Assembly: GCF_002866825.1 (NCBI RefSeq)
Contig: NZ_PKUS01000029.1
Span: 1-64,000, forward strand
DNA: 64,000 nt
Direction: 5' to 3'
Origin: Pseudohalioglobus lutimaris
GTDB lineage: Bacteria; Pseudomonadota; Gammaproteobacteria; Pseudomonadales; Halieaceae
Below, piece by piece: positions 11,216 to 22,687 of the stretch (positions within the stretch are counted from its first letter, which is position 1; every line of letters starts with the position of its first letter). The notes beneath the pieces were generated by a model. The model saw only the letters and a program-made list of their open reading frames with translations, had not been told where the DNA came from and did not search any database. The position numbers and the translations under genes were made by a program.

Positions 11216-11216
<1 letters not shown>
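10212..11216 (+). CDS. RhuM-Fic/Doc fusion protein
   Basis: A 334-residue fusion. Residues 1-120 are RhuM-like ([20 protein letters not shown], then [13 protein letters not shown]). Residues about 180-325 are a Fic/Doc domain with the motif HPLADGNKR at 259-267. The Lys in place of the second Gly of HPFxxGNGR is the Doc-type form, which in Doc goes with phosphorylation rather than AMPylation. Proteins of this type are often encoded in type I restriction operons just before hsdR, as here. It could be a toxin-like or regulatory subunit. The stop codon overlaps the hsdR ATG by 1 base. No separate antitoxin gene is seen. Confidence 0.85.
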
Positions 11217-14428
<3,212 letters not shown>

Positions 14429-14525
14429 GAAGTCCTTCCGGTATTCGCCAGAGCAATATTTCTCTAGCCTGATGGTCACATAAACCTATGCGCTGCTGAA
14501 TGAACGTGAAACACAAAAGCCGTTA

Positions 14526-14551
14526 TTTCACTTTATGGATTAAAAGTGAAA
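14526..14551. terminator. 9-bp perfect inverted repeat downstream of hsdR
   Basis: TTTCACTTT and AAAGTGAAA flank an 8-base spacer about 100 bp after hsdR. Additional GTGAAA-type words occur nearby (14509, 14566). It could end the defence operon transcript or be a protein-binding site near the island end; no clean T-run follows. Confidence 0.4.
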
Positions 14552-14621
14552 TTAGAATCCCCTTGTTTCATTTGCAGCGGGTTAAAAGGACAGGCGAGGC
14601 GATCAAGGCACCACTGACACC

Positions 14622-14639
14622 TGCGGGAGATTTGCGGGA
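14622..14639 (+). repeat. Right copy of island-end direct repeat, candidate integrase arm site
   Basis: TGCGGGAGATTTGCGGGA matches 95-113 with one difference over 18 bp, in the same orientation. It lies 94 bp inside the tRNA fragment. The pairing with the left copy supports its being an integrase-related site. Confidence 0.5.
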
Positions 14640-14732
14640 CTTGTGGTGAAAAGTTGTGCTCTGTTATGCAAAATGGCTGTGGGCGTTCGGATTTAAGTTA
14701 ATAAAATCAATCAGTTAAAAATATCCAGCACG

Positions 14733-14778
14733 ATTCATAATGCTGGGGTCGGTGGTTCAAGTCCACCCGTAGCTACCA
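14733..14778 (+). other. Displaced 3' half of a CAT-anticodon tRNA gene: attR of the island
   Basis: From the anticodon loop (TTCATAA) onward this is a proper tRNA 3' end. It has 3' anticodon stem TGCTG, a five-base variable loop, T arm GGTGG-TTCAAGT-CCACC, acceptor strand CGTAGCT, discriminator A and CCA at 14776-14778. The 5' half is missing: the bases before the loop do not pair with TGCTG, and no AGCTACG acceptor strand is found upstream. This is the expected right attachment site after integration into a tRNA gene, most likely elongator tRNA-Met (or tRNA-Ile2). The intact tRNA should lie left of base 1. Confidence 0.8.
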
Positions 14779-14818
14779 CTTATTCCTTTCAAAAACAGCA
14801 GCTTACAATCGATCAAGG

Positions 14819-14918
14819 GGCTCTACCCAATTAACGGGGGACGGGCATTCACTCGTACCCGATTGATAGGCTCTACCCAATTAACGGGGGACGGGCATTC
14901 ATCCGTACCCGACTGATA
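14819..14918. repeat. Two tandem 50-bp copies of a transposon end
   Basis: Two adjacent copies of a 50-bp unit beginning GGCTCTACCCAATTAACGGG, differing at about three positions. The second copy encodes, on the minus strand, the last codons of the ISL3-type transposase remnant, so the unit is the IS end including the gene's 3' tail. The first copy is therefore a local duplication of that end. GGCTCT is a typical ISL3-family terminal sequence. Confidence 0.75.
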
Positions 14919-15385
14919 ATACCGTCCCACCCGCAGTGGGTCAGCACTCTCAACCGATAGTTCTCAAAGTTTCTAAAACCATAGGTCCTTCTGGAGATCA
15001 TTCTTCAGGTTTCACTGGTGACGACGCATCAGACTGATCAGACCACCGTTCTTGCGGCCTTCCAGGGCGTGCTGCTGCCAGATCTTCAAGAAGTGCTGAT
15101 TGATGAGCCGGACCACGTGGAATCGATCGGCCACTATCGTGGCATTGGGGAAGTATGCCGGGCGACACTGCGGTGGGTTTCTGACAGGTCCATGACCATC
15201 ACCTGCATATTGCCTCGGCCCCGGAGACCCTTCAAATAGTGGCGCAAACTGGATTCAGAGCGTCCCAGCTTTACCTCAAACAGGTTGTGGTTCTTGACGT
15301 CCACAAAGGTGGTGGTGAAGCCCTTTCGGCGAGTGAAGAAGTTCTCGTCCATGCCCAGCACCCGCGGACATCGTCTGTGGCCTTA
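14873..15385 (-). pseudogene. ISL3-family transposase remnant
   Basis: On the minus strand the readable parts are LGMDENFF..TTFVDVKNHNLFEVKLGRSE..VMVMDLSET, then in another frame FPNATIVADRFHVVRLINQH..GLISLMRRHQ, then YGFRNFENYRLRVLTHCGWD up to a TAG at 14873-14875. This is the DDE domain of an ISL3 transposase. At least four lesions are visible: loss of the N-terminal zinc-finger part, a frameshift near 15165, a TGG-to-TGA change after MRRHQ, and an internal deletion of roughly 100 or more residues before the YGFRNF block. It is dead. It lies immediately beyond the tRNA fragment, outside the island proper. Confidence 0.85.
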
Positions 15386-15414
15386 GCTTGCCGGAATCAA
15401 CCCAGGTTGTGAGC

Positions 15415-15448
15415 CACTTCGCAGTCCTGCCCGGAGCTCTGCGAAGTG
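15415..15448. other. 10-bp perfect inverted repeat upstream of the EAL-HDOD gene
   Basis: CACTTCGCAG and CTGCGAAGTG flank 14 bases. It sits 60 bp before the EAL-HDOD start. It may be an operator, or a leftover of the neighbouring insertion sequence. Confidence 0.35.
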
Positions 15449-15507
15449 CTCTCTAGTGATTTATACTGGTTGCTGCAGCGGTATGAACAGTCTTAGGGAG
15501 CGCTTTT

Positions 15508-16719
15508 TTGGAAAAGGATTTCTTCCTTGCACGACAGCCTATACTCGACAGGAACCTGAAGCTCTACGCCTACGAGTTGCTCTTTCGTGCGTCTGAGGAA
15601 AACAGCGCGCCCGCAGACCTCGATGACGAGGCCGCCACCGCGCAGGTGCTCACCAATGCGATGGAGATTGGTATCGACCGCCTGTCGCGCGGGCGGGTTA
15701 CCTTTATCAACCTGCCACGGAAGTTTGTGCTGGATCCCAACCTGCTGCCCATAGAGCCAACAAGGGTGATGCTGGAGATACTTGAGGACGTGGTGCCTGA
15801 CGACGACGTTCTGGCCGGTGTGAAGTCGCTGCGTGATTCTGGCTTCAAGATTGCGCTCGACGATGTGGTGGAGTCAGAAGATTACGAGGAGCTTATGCCG
15901 CATGTCGATACCGTTAAAATAGATATCCGCGCCATGCAGGAGTCAGACTGGGCGCCGCAGATTGAGCGTATCAAGGCCCATCACTGCAAGGTTCTCGCGG
16001 AAAAGGTGGAAACCGAGGAAGAGTTCCAGAAGCTGATGTCGCTGGGTGTGGACTATTTTCAGGGCTACTTTTTTGCCCGGCCGCGCATCGTTCGCGGCAA
16101 AAAGTTGCCAACCAACAAAATTGCCCTGTTGCGCCTGCTTTCGCGCATCAGCGACCCCGAGACCGATCTCGAAGAACTGCAGCAACTCATCAGCCAGGAT
16201 GTGGGCCTGAGCGTGCGCGCACTGGCGTATGTGAATTCCGCTGCCAATGCGCTGAACCGCAAGATTGATTCCATCAAGGAAGCCATTGTTTATCTCGGGC
16301 GCGGCACCATCCGCAACTGGGTGGTGCTCTATATTATGAGCGGCGTAGACGGCAAGGCCGACGAGATTGTGACCATGGGCCTGGTACGTGGCCGGCTCTG
16401 TGAACTGCTGGCCCAGCGCAGCGGCCTTGAAAATCCCGACAGCTATTTTGCCGTGGGTCTGTTCTCGGTGCTGGACGCTCTGCTTGATGTGCCACTCGAA
16501 GAGGCACTCAAGTACCTGCCGTTACCTCAGGACATGCAGGATGCCCTGACCGAACGCGACGGTGATCGTGGCGAGGCCCTCAGCTATGCCGTCAGTCTGG
16601 AAGCCGGAGATGGGGAAGCCGTTGCCTACCGCGACCTGGATACGGCGGAACTGGCTGATATCTACATGGCCGCCGTGCAGTGGGGAGACACCGCGGCGCG
16701 CCAGGCCGGTTTGGAATAG
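15508..16719 (+). CDS. EAL-HDOD domain signalling protein (YuxH type)
   Basis: A 403-residue protein. An N-terminal EAL-like domain (1-200) is followed by an HDOD domain (about 205-400, core EELQQLISQDVGLSVRALAY). The EAL signature is degenerate (YAYELLFR), so cyclic-di-GMP hydrolysis is unlikely; such proteins usually act as binding or scaffold proteins in stress and motility signalling. The start is TTG with AGGGAG 7 bases upstream. It stands alone between the IS remnant and an intergenic repeat and is the first clearly chromosomal gene after the island. Confidence 0.88.
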   Translation: MEKDFFLARQPILDRNLKLYAYELLFRASEENSAPADLDDEAATAQVLTNAMEIGIDRLSRGRVTFINLPRKFVLDPNLLPIEPTRVMLEILEDVVPDDDVLAGVKSLRDSGFKIALDDVVESEDYEELMPHVDTVKIDIRAMQESDWAPQIERIKAHHCKVLAEKVETEEEFQKLMSLGVDYFQGYFFARPRIVRGKKLPTNKIALLRLLSRISDPETDLEELQQLISQDVGLSVRALAYVNSAANALNRKIDSIKEAIVYLGRGTIRNWVVLYIMSGVDGKADEIVTMGLVRGRLCELLAQRSGLENPDSYFAVGLFSVLDALLDVPLEEALKYLPLPQDMQDALTERDGDRGEALSYAVSLEAGDGEAVAYRDLDTAELADIYMAAVQWGDTAARQAGLE

Positions 16720-16824
16720 CACCCGGTGGGCTAATTCGCAGGCCTGCTCTGCTGCGCTTCCCTACGCGGCAGTTTGGGAGTAGCCTGAACCTCATGTCAG
16801 GAGCTTTACCTGCAGAGGTGAGTG

Positions 16825-16920
16825 ATGCAACAAGGCACGCTTCTAAACGAAAGCATTCCCTCCCGCGTGGAGGTCATGTTTGCGGATGCCAAAGGGGTAA
16901 ACACAAGTTTTGCTGCTTAA
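16825..16920 (+). CDS. Small ORF (31 residues), possible truncated gene
   Basis: An ATG preceded by GAGGTGAGTG opens a 31-residue frame (MQQGTLLNESIPS...KGVNTSFAA) that stops 5 bases before the intergenic repeat at 16926. The good ribosome-binding site and normal-looking composition suggest the 5' end of a gene cut by the repeat, or a true small protein. I recognise no family. Confidence 0.25.
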   Translation: MQQGTLLNESIPSRVEVMFADAKGVNTSFAA

Positions 16921-16925
16921 TGCAG

Positions 16926-17048
16926 TGGTTCCACTGGAACCATGCCTGAAAACTGCATTGAGCAGATGATGTACTAAGACTATTGCCGTAGGGCGGAGGC
17001 GCCCACGTCACTACCCGCTGCGCTCGGCAGTGACTTGAGCGCGTGCTT
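16926..17048 (+). repeat. Structured intergenic repeat, copy 2
   Basis: It has the same organisation as 2983-3104: TGGTTCCA-C-TGGAACCA, a variable stretch of about 40 bp, then TTGCCGTAGGGCGGAGGCGC, CACGTCACTACCCGCTGCGC and the tail CAGTGACTTGAGCGCGTGCT. The centre base of the leading inverted repeat differs (C for G), while the pairing arms are kept. Confidence 0.7.
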
Positions 17049-17219
17049 TACGAGGGACTAATGAGGAAGTGCGAGAACGCTGGGGCGGCGTGAGAGTAAG
17101 CCTGACCAGAAGCCGGCGTCGACACCTGCCAGCGCAACCCTGGAAGACCTCGAGCAAGGCTCGTTTAAAGCTCAATTAACCTGCTTGAGTTGGCAGCCTC
17201 AGGCGATACAAGGAAAAGC

Positions 17220-17828
17220 ATGATCGATTTTGTTGCGACATTTATTTTCTTCTTTGCTGTCATCGACCCTATCGGCTCGGTTCCGGTATTTATCGCGGTT
17301 ACCGGCCAGTATGATGATCGGACCAGAAGAGGCATTGCCGTCAAAGCGACACTTGTAGCGGCGGCAGTCTTGCTTTTCTTTGTAGTGGCCGGTGAAATCA
17401 TTCTCACTGCAATGGTTATTCCACTTCCGGCATTCCAGATCGCCGGAGGGATCGTATTGTTTTTGTTCGCGCTCTCGATGATTTTCGGGGAGAGCAAGCC
17501 AGAACAAGAACTTAAGTTAGCGGTAAGCGGTAACGAAACCGCTATATTCCCTATTGCCGTCCCCTCTATCGCCGGGCCAGGCGCGATGCTTGCGGCTGTA
17601 TTGATGACGGAGAACTCTCGCTATAGTCTTATAGAGCAGGCCCAGACGGCCGGGATGATGCTTTTGGTACTGGTGGTTGTCCTGGTGCTCCTGCTCGGTG
17701 CGAACTGGATTCATCGGCTTATTGGCAACAGCGGGGCAAGTATTGTCAGCCGGGTGATGGGGTTGATACTGTCTTCCGTCGCCACCACAAATGTGCTGGC
17801 GGGAATCACGGAATATTTTTCCCTGTAA
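17220..17828 (+). CDS. MarC family integral membrane protein
   Basis: A 202-residue inner-membrane protein with about six hydrophobic segments. Family features include FFAVIDPIGSVPVF near the N terminus and FPIAVPSIAGPGAM in the middle. MarC proteins (UPF0056) have no firmly established transport substrate. I chose ATG 17220 (MIDFVATF), with AAGGAA just upstream, over a TTG at 17190. No operon partner: the downstream SDR gene is convergent. Confidence 0.9.
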   Translation: MIDFVATFIFFFAVIDPIGSVPVFIAVTGQYDDRTRRGIAVKATLVAAAVLLFFVVAGEIILTAMVIPLPAFQIAGGIVLFLFALSMIFGESKPEQELKLAVSGNETAIFPIAVPSIAGPGAMLAAVLMTENSRYSLIEQAQTAGMMLLVLVVVLVLLLGANWIHRLIGNSGASIVSRVMGLILSSVATTNVLAGITEYFSL

Positions 17829-18012
17829 CATGCAAACGCAAACTCATAGGGCCCGGCTCCGGGTACTCAGCTTTAGCCGCATTAGGTTATATCCAGCTAC
17901 CGCGTAGATCGACGAAGACACGGCCAGATGTATTTACACCCACCCTGCTTGCCCTTGAAATTTACTGCCCCGTATTCACGAGCATGTCCTGATAATCACG
18001 CTGCCAGCTGAG

Positions 18013-18855
18013 TCACTCCTGGGTCACGTATATCTGATACTCCGGGTTGGTAGACTCGATAACGCTGTCTGCGCGGGCTTTGTAACTGTCTTTGAAGTCA
18101 TCATGCGTAAATATCCAGAACTGTTCTTTACGAATGCCTTCAAAGATAATTCTGGCGCACTCCGCGGGTGGCATACCTTCTTCAATCCCTGTTTCCAGGA
18201 ATGACATCAGTTCGGAGTTGGCTTCCCTGGCGACCGTGGATGTGACGGGGCGACTGGTGCCGGAATTCGCAATTCCGGTTGAGATGGGCCCGGGGCACAC
18301 TACCGATGTTTTCAGTTTGGCATCGATGCTTGCCAGTTCGTAATGCAGGGTTTCGGTCAGGGCGACCACTGCCTGCTTGCTCACGGTGTAAGGGCCCATT
18401 AGTGGTGCTGCCAGTAACCCTGCAAGTGAAGCGACGTTGACGATGTGTCCGGGCGTATCCTGCTCAAGCATGCGTGGTACGAAACTATGGAGACCGTGAA
18501 CCACGCCCATCAGGTTGATATTGAGAATCCATTGCCAGTCTTCGGGGGGACGCTCCCAACTCAGGCCGCTGATCAGAACCCCGGCATTGTTTATCAACAG
18601 GTCCACCTGTCCAAAGGCCTTGTACGCCGCGTCCGCCAGCGTATCCAGTGCCCTGGGGTCGGAGACGTCCGTGGTCACGGCAACGACCTTGGCACCATCG
18701 GCACGCAGTTCGTCAGTAACGCCCAGTAGCTGTTCGGCGTTGCGGTCAGCCAGTACCAGTTGCATGCCTTCACGGGCACAGTGTCGGGCCAATCCCAAAC
18801 CTATCCCGCTGGCAGCGCCGGTAACAACCGCGACTTTGTTTGCAAATAGTTGCAT
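18013..18855 (-). CDS. SDR family NAD(P)-dependent oxidoreductase
   Basis: A 280-residue short-chain dehydrogenase. The cofactor motif is TGAASGIG (12-19), followed by NNAG at about 89-92, the catalytic Ser in NVASLAG, and YTVSK as the Tyr/Lys pair. The start has the strong site GGGGGA. The unusually long C-terminal part (about residues 195-280, with KEQFWIFTHDDFKDSYKARA) matches a set of SDRs common in bacteria that degrade hydrophobic compounds. The substrate cannot be read from sequence. It is divergent from the DUF3604 gene and may belong to the same metabolic region. Confidence 0.9.
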   Translation of the reverse strand: MQLFANKVAVVTGAASGIGLGLARHCAREGMQLVLADRNAEQLLGVTDELRADGAKVVAVTTDVSDPRALDTLADAAYKAFGQVDLLINNAGVLISGLSWERPPEDWQWILNINLMGVVHGLHSFVPRMLEQDTPGHIVNVASLAGLLAAPLMGPYTVSKQAVVALTETLHYELASIDAKLKTSVVCPGPISTGIANSGTSRPVTSTVAREANSELMSFLETGIEEGMPPAECARIIFEGIRKEQFWIFTHDDFKDSYKARADSVIESTNPEYQIYVTQE

Positions 18856-19338
18856 TATGATTCCCCCTAAGTCTGTTCAGCACCCATATTAGCTTCCCGT
18901 CGATGTGGGTCCATATCGTTTATGTGAACAATATGGTTTTTTGCCTGATGCGCATACTGCCATATCAGTGCCTGAGATATCGGCAGCGGAATAAAGCTGA
19001 GTCCGAACGTTTCTTGTTTGAGGAACGGTGGACACCATTAGTAGTATGTAGCAGCGACCATGAGCAGTCGCTGAATACTTCAAACGAGGCCTCTAAGGCG
19101 TTGTTTGTGTAGCCAGTCCAATTCGGCGATGCGGCAGCACACAGGATCACGATATCTCAGCTAGAATGGCGTCATTGGGCCAGCATTTAGCTTCCAGCGG
19201 AGAGCAGGAGTCTGGTCACGGATAAGCCGGCGCCACGGCGAAGGCATTGCGGTAGATGTAGCCGGTTATAAGCAGATAACAGACTTGGCGGAAAAGTAAC
19301 TCGTTGAGTTGCTTGTCAATGCAGTTTCAGGAGCTTCT
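18856..19338. other. Intergenic region between divergent SDR and DUF3604 genes
   Basis: About 480 bp without a supportable gene. Short frames at 18889-19112 on both strands lack homology or a good start. It must contain the promoters of both divergent genes, but I could not pick out convincing -35/-10 pairs. Confidence 0.4.
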
Positions 19339-21231
19339 ATGACAATTCGATATGTGTGGGCAAGAGTACCCAGCCTGTTATTATTCATTGCTTGTATAGC
19401 GGCCAGTTCCCGTGCCACCGCTGCCCCAGGCAGCTATTCACCCTATGTGGACGACACGACCCCCAGGCGCGTGTACTGGGGCGACACCCACCTCCATACC
19501 AGTTGGTCCGTAGACGCGGCTGTCCTGGGGCGCACAACGCTGACGCCTGACACCGCCTACCGATTCGCTAGGGGTGAGCAGGTAACCGCCACCAATGGCA
19601 TGCAGGTGAAGTTGAAAGAACCTCTGGATTTCCTGGTGATTTCCGACCACGCCGAATACCTCGGGCTTATGCAGCAGATCAACCGTCAGGACCCGCTGCT
19701 GATGGAGACATCCCAGGGGGCACGCTGGCATGGCATGTTCCAGGAGGGACAGGACAGCATACGCAAAGCGCTGTTCGAAATCCTGATGGGCCTCGCCCAG
19801 CCAGACAAAATCGGCAGCACCGAATTGCGCCGCAAGACCTGGGAGCAGGTAACCGCGAACGCCGACCAGTACAACGAGCCAGGCGTGTTCACCGCTTTCA
19901 TTGGCTACGAGTGGACCAGTTCCATGAATAATGCTGACAACATGCACCGGAACGTGATTTTCAGGGATAGCGCCAGGCTGGCGGACAAGATGCTGCCCTT
20001 TACCGCCCAGGATTCGCAGGATCCGGAAGCGCTCTGGGGTTTTCTTGAACGCTATACGCAGGCCACCGGCGGGCAGGTGATGGCCATTCCCCACAATGGC
20101 AATTTGTCCAACGGCATGATGTTCAGCGACAAGCGGGTAGACGTCTCTGCGTTTGATCGCAGTTATGCGCAGCGGCGAGCCCGTTGGGAGCCCCTGTACG
20201 AGGTGACCCAGATCAAAGGCGATGGTGAAAGTCACCCACTGCTGTCACCCAATGATGAATTTGCAAACTACGAGAACTGGGACCTGGGCAACCTGGCAGG
20301 TGAGCGCAAAGAACCCTGGATGTTGCGTTATGAGTACGCACGGTCGGCGCTGAAGCTGGGACTGGCTCACGAAAAGAAACTGGGTGTGAACCCCTTCAGG
20401 TTTGGCATGATAGGCTCAACGGATTCGCACACCGGACTGGCAACCGCAGCTGAAGATAATTTCTGGGGTAAGTTCAGTAAGTACGAGCCCGGTAATGATC
20501 GCCTCACACCCTCGGTCCTGCCCCCCGCGAAAGACCCGGAGCTGAATGTGCTCGGCTGGCAGTCTGTAGCATCGGGATACGCAGCGGTCTGGGCCACCGA
20601 TAACACCCGCGAAGCGATCTTTGACGCGATGCAGCGCAAGGAGGTTTTCGCCACCACAGGGCCGCGAATCTCCGTGCGCTTTTTCGGGGGCTTTGAGTAC
20701 AAGGCGGATGACGCCCTGCGTCCTGACTACGCAAGGGTGGGGTACAGTAGGGGGGTGCCCATGGGTGGCGACCTGGGAAATGCCCCGGCGAATCGTTCGC
20801 CGCGTTTTCTGGTCGCCGCAAACAAGGATCCATTCGGTGCCAATCTCGATCGCATCCAGATTGTGAAAGGCTGGCTGGACAGTGACGGCGAGCTACACGA
20901 AAACGTCTACAACGTGGCCGTGTCCGATGAGCGTCCTGTTGTCGACAATGTGGTTGAACCGGTGGGAGACACGGTGGATGTTTCAACGGCAAGCTACGCC
21001 AACAGCATTGGCGAGCCGCAGTTGCTGACGCGGTGGATTGACCCGGACTTCAATCCCGCGCAGCACGCGTTTTACTACGCTCGAGTGCTGGAAATTCCGA
21101 CGCCGCGCTGGACGGCGTATGATGCGAAGTATGCTTCCACTGATGTAGTCCAGGGCATTCCAATGAAAACCCAGGAGCGTGCTTATACCTCCCCGATCTG
21201 GTACAGCCCGGCGGAGCAATCAACCCGGTGA
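19339..21231 (+). CDS. Exported DUF3604 domain protein
   Basis: A 630-residue protein with an N-terminal signal peptide (hydrophobic VPSLLLFIACIAASS, cleavage probably after ATAA). DUF3604 proteins resemble PHP-type metal-dependent hydrolases, and likely metal-ligand segments are visible: GDTHLHTSWSVDA, ISDHAEY, IPHNGN and GSTDSHTG. Function is unestablished; the family is expanded in marine gammaproteobacteria. I chose ATG 19339 with CAGGAG upstream over an earlier TTG at 19309. The AraC-type regulator lies 52 bp downstream on the same strand and may be co-transcribed. Confidence 0.92.
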   Translation: MTIRYVWARVPSLLLFIACIAASSRATAAPGSYSPYVDDTTPRRVYWGDTHLHTSWSVDAAVLGRTTLTPDTAYRFARGEQVTATNGMQVKLKEPLDFLVISDHAEYLGLMQQINRQDPLLMETSQGARWHGMFQEGQDSIRKALFEILMGLAQPDKIGSTELRRKTWEQVTANADQYNEPGVFTAFIGYEWTSSMNNADNMHRNVIFRDSARLADKMLPFTAQDSQDPEALWGFLERYTQATGGQVMAIPHNGNLSNGMMFSDKRVDVSAFDRSYAQRRARWEPLYEVTQIKGDGESHPLLSPNDEFANYENWDLGNLAGERKEPWMLRYEYARSALKLGLAHEKKLGVNPFRFGMIGSTDSHTGLATAAEDNFWGKFSKYEPGNDRLTPSVLPPAKDPELNVLGWQSVASGYAAVWATDNTREAIFDAMQRKEVFATTGPRISVRFFGGFEYKADDALRPDYARVGYSRGVPMGGDLGNAPANRSPRFLVAANKDPFGANLDRIQIVKGWLDSDGELHENVYNVAVSDERPVVDNVVEPVGDTVDVSTASYANSIGEPQLLTRWIDPDFNPAQHAFYYARVLEIPTPRWTAYDAKYASTDVVQGIPMKTQERAYTSPIWYSPAEQSTR

Positions 21232-21283
21232 TAGCACGATCAGGTGCAGGTAGAAGGCCTTTGGACAGCGTTGAGCGCTTTCA

Positions 21284-22333
21284 ATGATTGATCATCACGC
21301 TGAGATTTCGATACAGTACCTCGCCCCGATTCTCAATGAGCTTGAAATTATCGGATTCAGCCTTCCTGCTGTTTTTGAGTACGCGGGTTTGAATCTACCA
21401 GATGGTCAGCGTGACCTTCACCAGCTGGTGCTCCCCGTACTCGACTTTACGACCCTCTATGCGCGCTCGCTCGCGTTGCTTGAAGTGGAAACCAGCGAAA
21501 GAGCCGACAAAACCCCCTCTGACAAGGGGCGGCTGGAGGTGATGTGCTGCGTGGCGATAGCCTGTCCAGATCTTGAAAATGCTATCCGTCAGCTGTCAAC
21601 GCTGAGTCGCTTCAGTCATCCCCGCGACATTTCAATGTGTTTAGTGGAAGAGGGTGATACAGCAAGCCTTGTGCTTGATTTTCATCGCAGTTCTCGCGCT
21701 ACAGCGTCGCTGCTTGTAACCGTCGCGTCAATGATCTTCCTGCACCAGATATTTTCCTGGGTGATTGGCCGTCGGATTACTTTGCGCGAGTTGCGGTTCA
21801 AGTCGTTTGAGCCGGACCAGCCTGTTCCTATGATTGACCTGCTGGATGCGCCCGTTTTGTACGGGCAAGCGGAGGACATGATGGTGTTCGATAGCGCGCT
21901 TTTGTCCTGGCCGGTGATCCGCAATTACGCGGATCTGCAGAAAATCATCGACTACATTCCCTTTGATATCTGGTACAGCGGCATCGTTGATCTGCCACTG
22001 GCGGGCCGAATTCGTAATATGCTGATTTCGGCCCTGCACAGTGGCCTGCCGCTTCCCTCTACAAAATCATTGTGTCAGATGTTCCACGTCAGTGAGGCCA
22101 CACTGCGCCGACGCCTGGGCGATGAAGGTAGCAGTTACTCCGCCATTAAAGAAGAAAGCCAGAGCGCATTTGCGCAATACATGCTGCGCTGCACAGAGGA
22201 ACCGATCAGTGACATTGCGCTCAGAACAGGCTTCGGTGACGACCGCTCCTTCCGTCGCGCTTTTCAACGCTGGGTGGGCTTGAGCCCCTCGCAATATCGC
22301 AAAAAGGCATCATCCGCTGCTGCGCAGCCTTAA
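21284..22333 (+). CDS. AraC family transcriptional regulator
   Basis: A 349-residue regulator with an N-terminal AraC-binding-type domain (about 15-205) and a C-terminal double HTH (about 255-340). The HTH region contains CQMFHVSEATLRRRL and the second-helix motif ISDIALRTGFGDDRSFRRAF. Regulators of this layout often control lipid or hydrocarbon catabolism genes. It follows the DUF3604 gene and converges with a small monooxygenase-like gene, overlapping its end by 4 bp. Targets are unknown; the flanking GMC/PhyH operon is a candidate. Confidence 0.92.
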   Translation: MIDHHAEISIQYLAPILNELEIIGFSLPAVFEYAGLNLPDGQRDLHQLVLPVLDFTTLYARSLALLEVETSERADKTPSDKGRLEVMCCVAIACPDLENAIRQLSTLSRFSHPRDISMCLVEEGDTASLVLDFHRSSRATASLLVTVASMIFLHQIFSWVIGRRITLRELRFKSFEPDQPVPMIDLLDAPVLYGQAEDMMVFDSALLSWPVIRNYADLQKIIDYIPFDIWYSGIVDLPLAGRIRNMLISALHSGLPLPSTKSLCQMFHVSEATLRRRLGDEGSSYSAIKEESQSAFAQYMLRCTEEPISDIALRTGFGDDRSFRRAFQRWVGLSPSQYRKKASSAAAQP

Positions 22334-22644
22334 TCCGTCAACACATCTCCCGAGAGGTTGTCCACGGTGACCAGGTTGTCGTAGTAGGCGATGTCCGGCA
22401 CGCAGCCCATACTCGCGGAGAAACCCTCCACAAAGGCATCGCTAAAGAAGGCCTCGGCGGCTGACCTGTTTTCCCATAAATAGACTGACAGCCCCTCTCT
22501 GCTGTTTTCGTCGAAGCAGAACTGCTTGCTGTATAGGTGGGGCATGCCCTTGAACATGCCGTCGGCACCCTGCTTGAACATGGCTGCCACTTCTGCTCGG
22601 TCAGAGTCGCCTGGTACCTGGTATTTGACGATTACTGTAATCAT
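22330..22644 (-). CDS. YdhR/ABM-like ferredoxin-fold monooxygenase family protein
   Basis: A 104-residue dimeric alpha-beta barrel type protein: VIVKYQVPGDSDRAEVAAMF as the first strand and helix, and YLWENRSAAEAFFSDAFVEG as the second repeat. Such proteins are small monooxygenases or accessory proteins acting on hydrophobic substrates. It is 43 bp downstream of the GMC oxidoreductase gene on the same strand and is probably the last gene of that operon. The family call is moderate; the reaction is unknown. Confidence 0.7.
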   Translation of the reverse strand: MITVIVKYQVPGDSDRAEVAAMFKQGADGMFKGMPHLYSKQFCFDENSREGLSVYLWENRSAAEAFFSDAFVEGFSASMGCVPDIAYYDNLVTVDNLSGDVLTD

Positions 22645-22687
22645 AAGGTTGCTGTCTCTTCAGTTTTTGCGGTGTAAATCGCCGCGT

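Noticed and set aside
14733-14778. Functional tRNA-Met gene
   Set aside because: The 5' half (acceptor strand, D arm and 5' anticodon stem) is missing, so it cannot fold; it is treated as an attachment-site remnant.
14819-14918. CRISPR array
   Set aside because: Only two adjacent copies with no spacer between them, and the unit is a transposon end with transposase codons.
18889-19112. Small genes in the SDR-DUF3604 gap
   Set aside because: Frames overlap on both strands and lack start signals and homology.
19438-20235. 265-residue antisense frame in the DUF3604 gene
   Set aside because: Shadow frame opposite a well-supported gene, with no homology.
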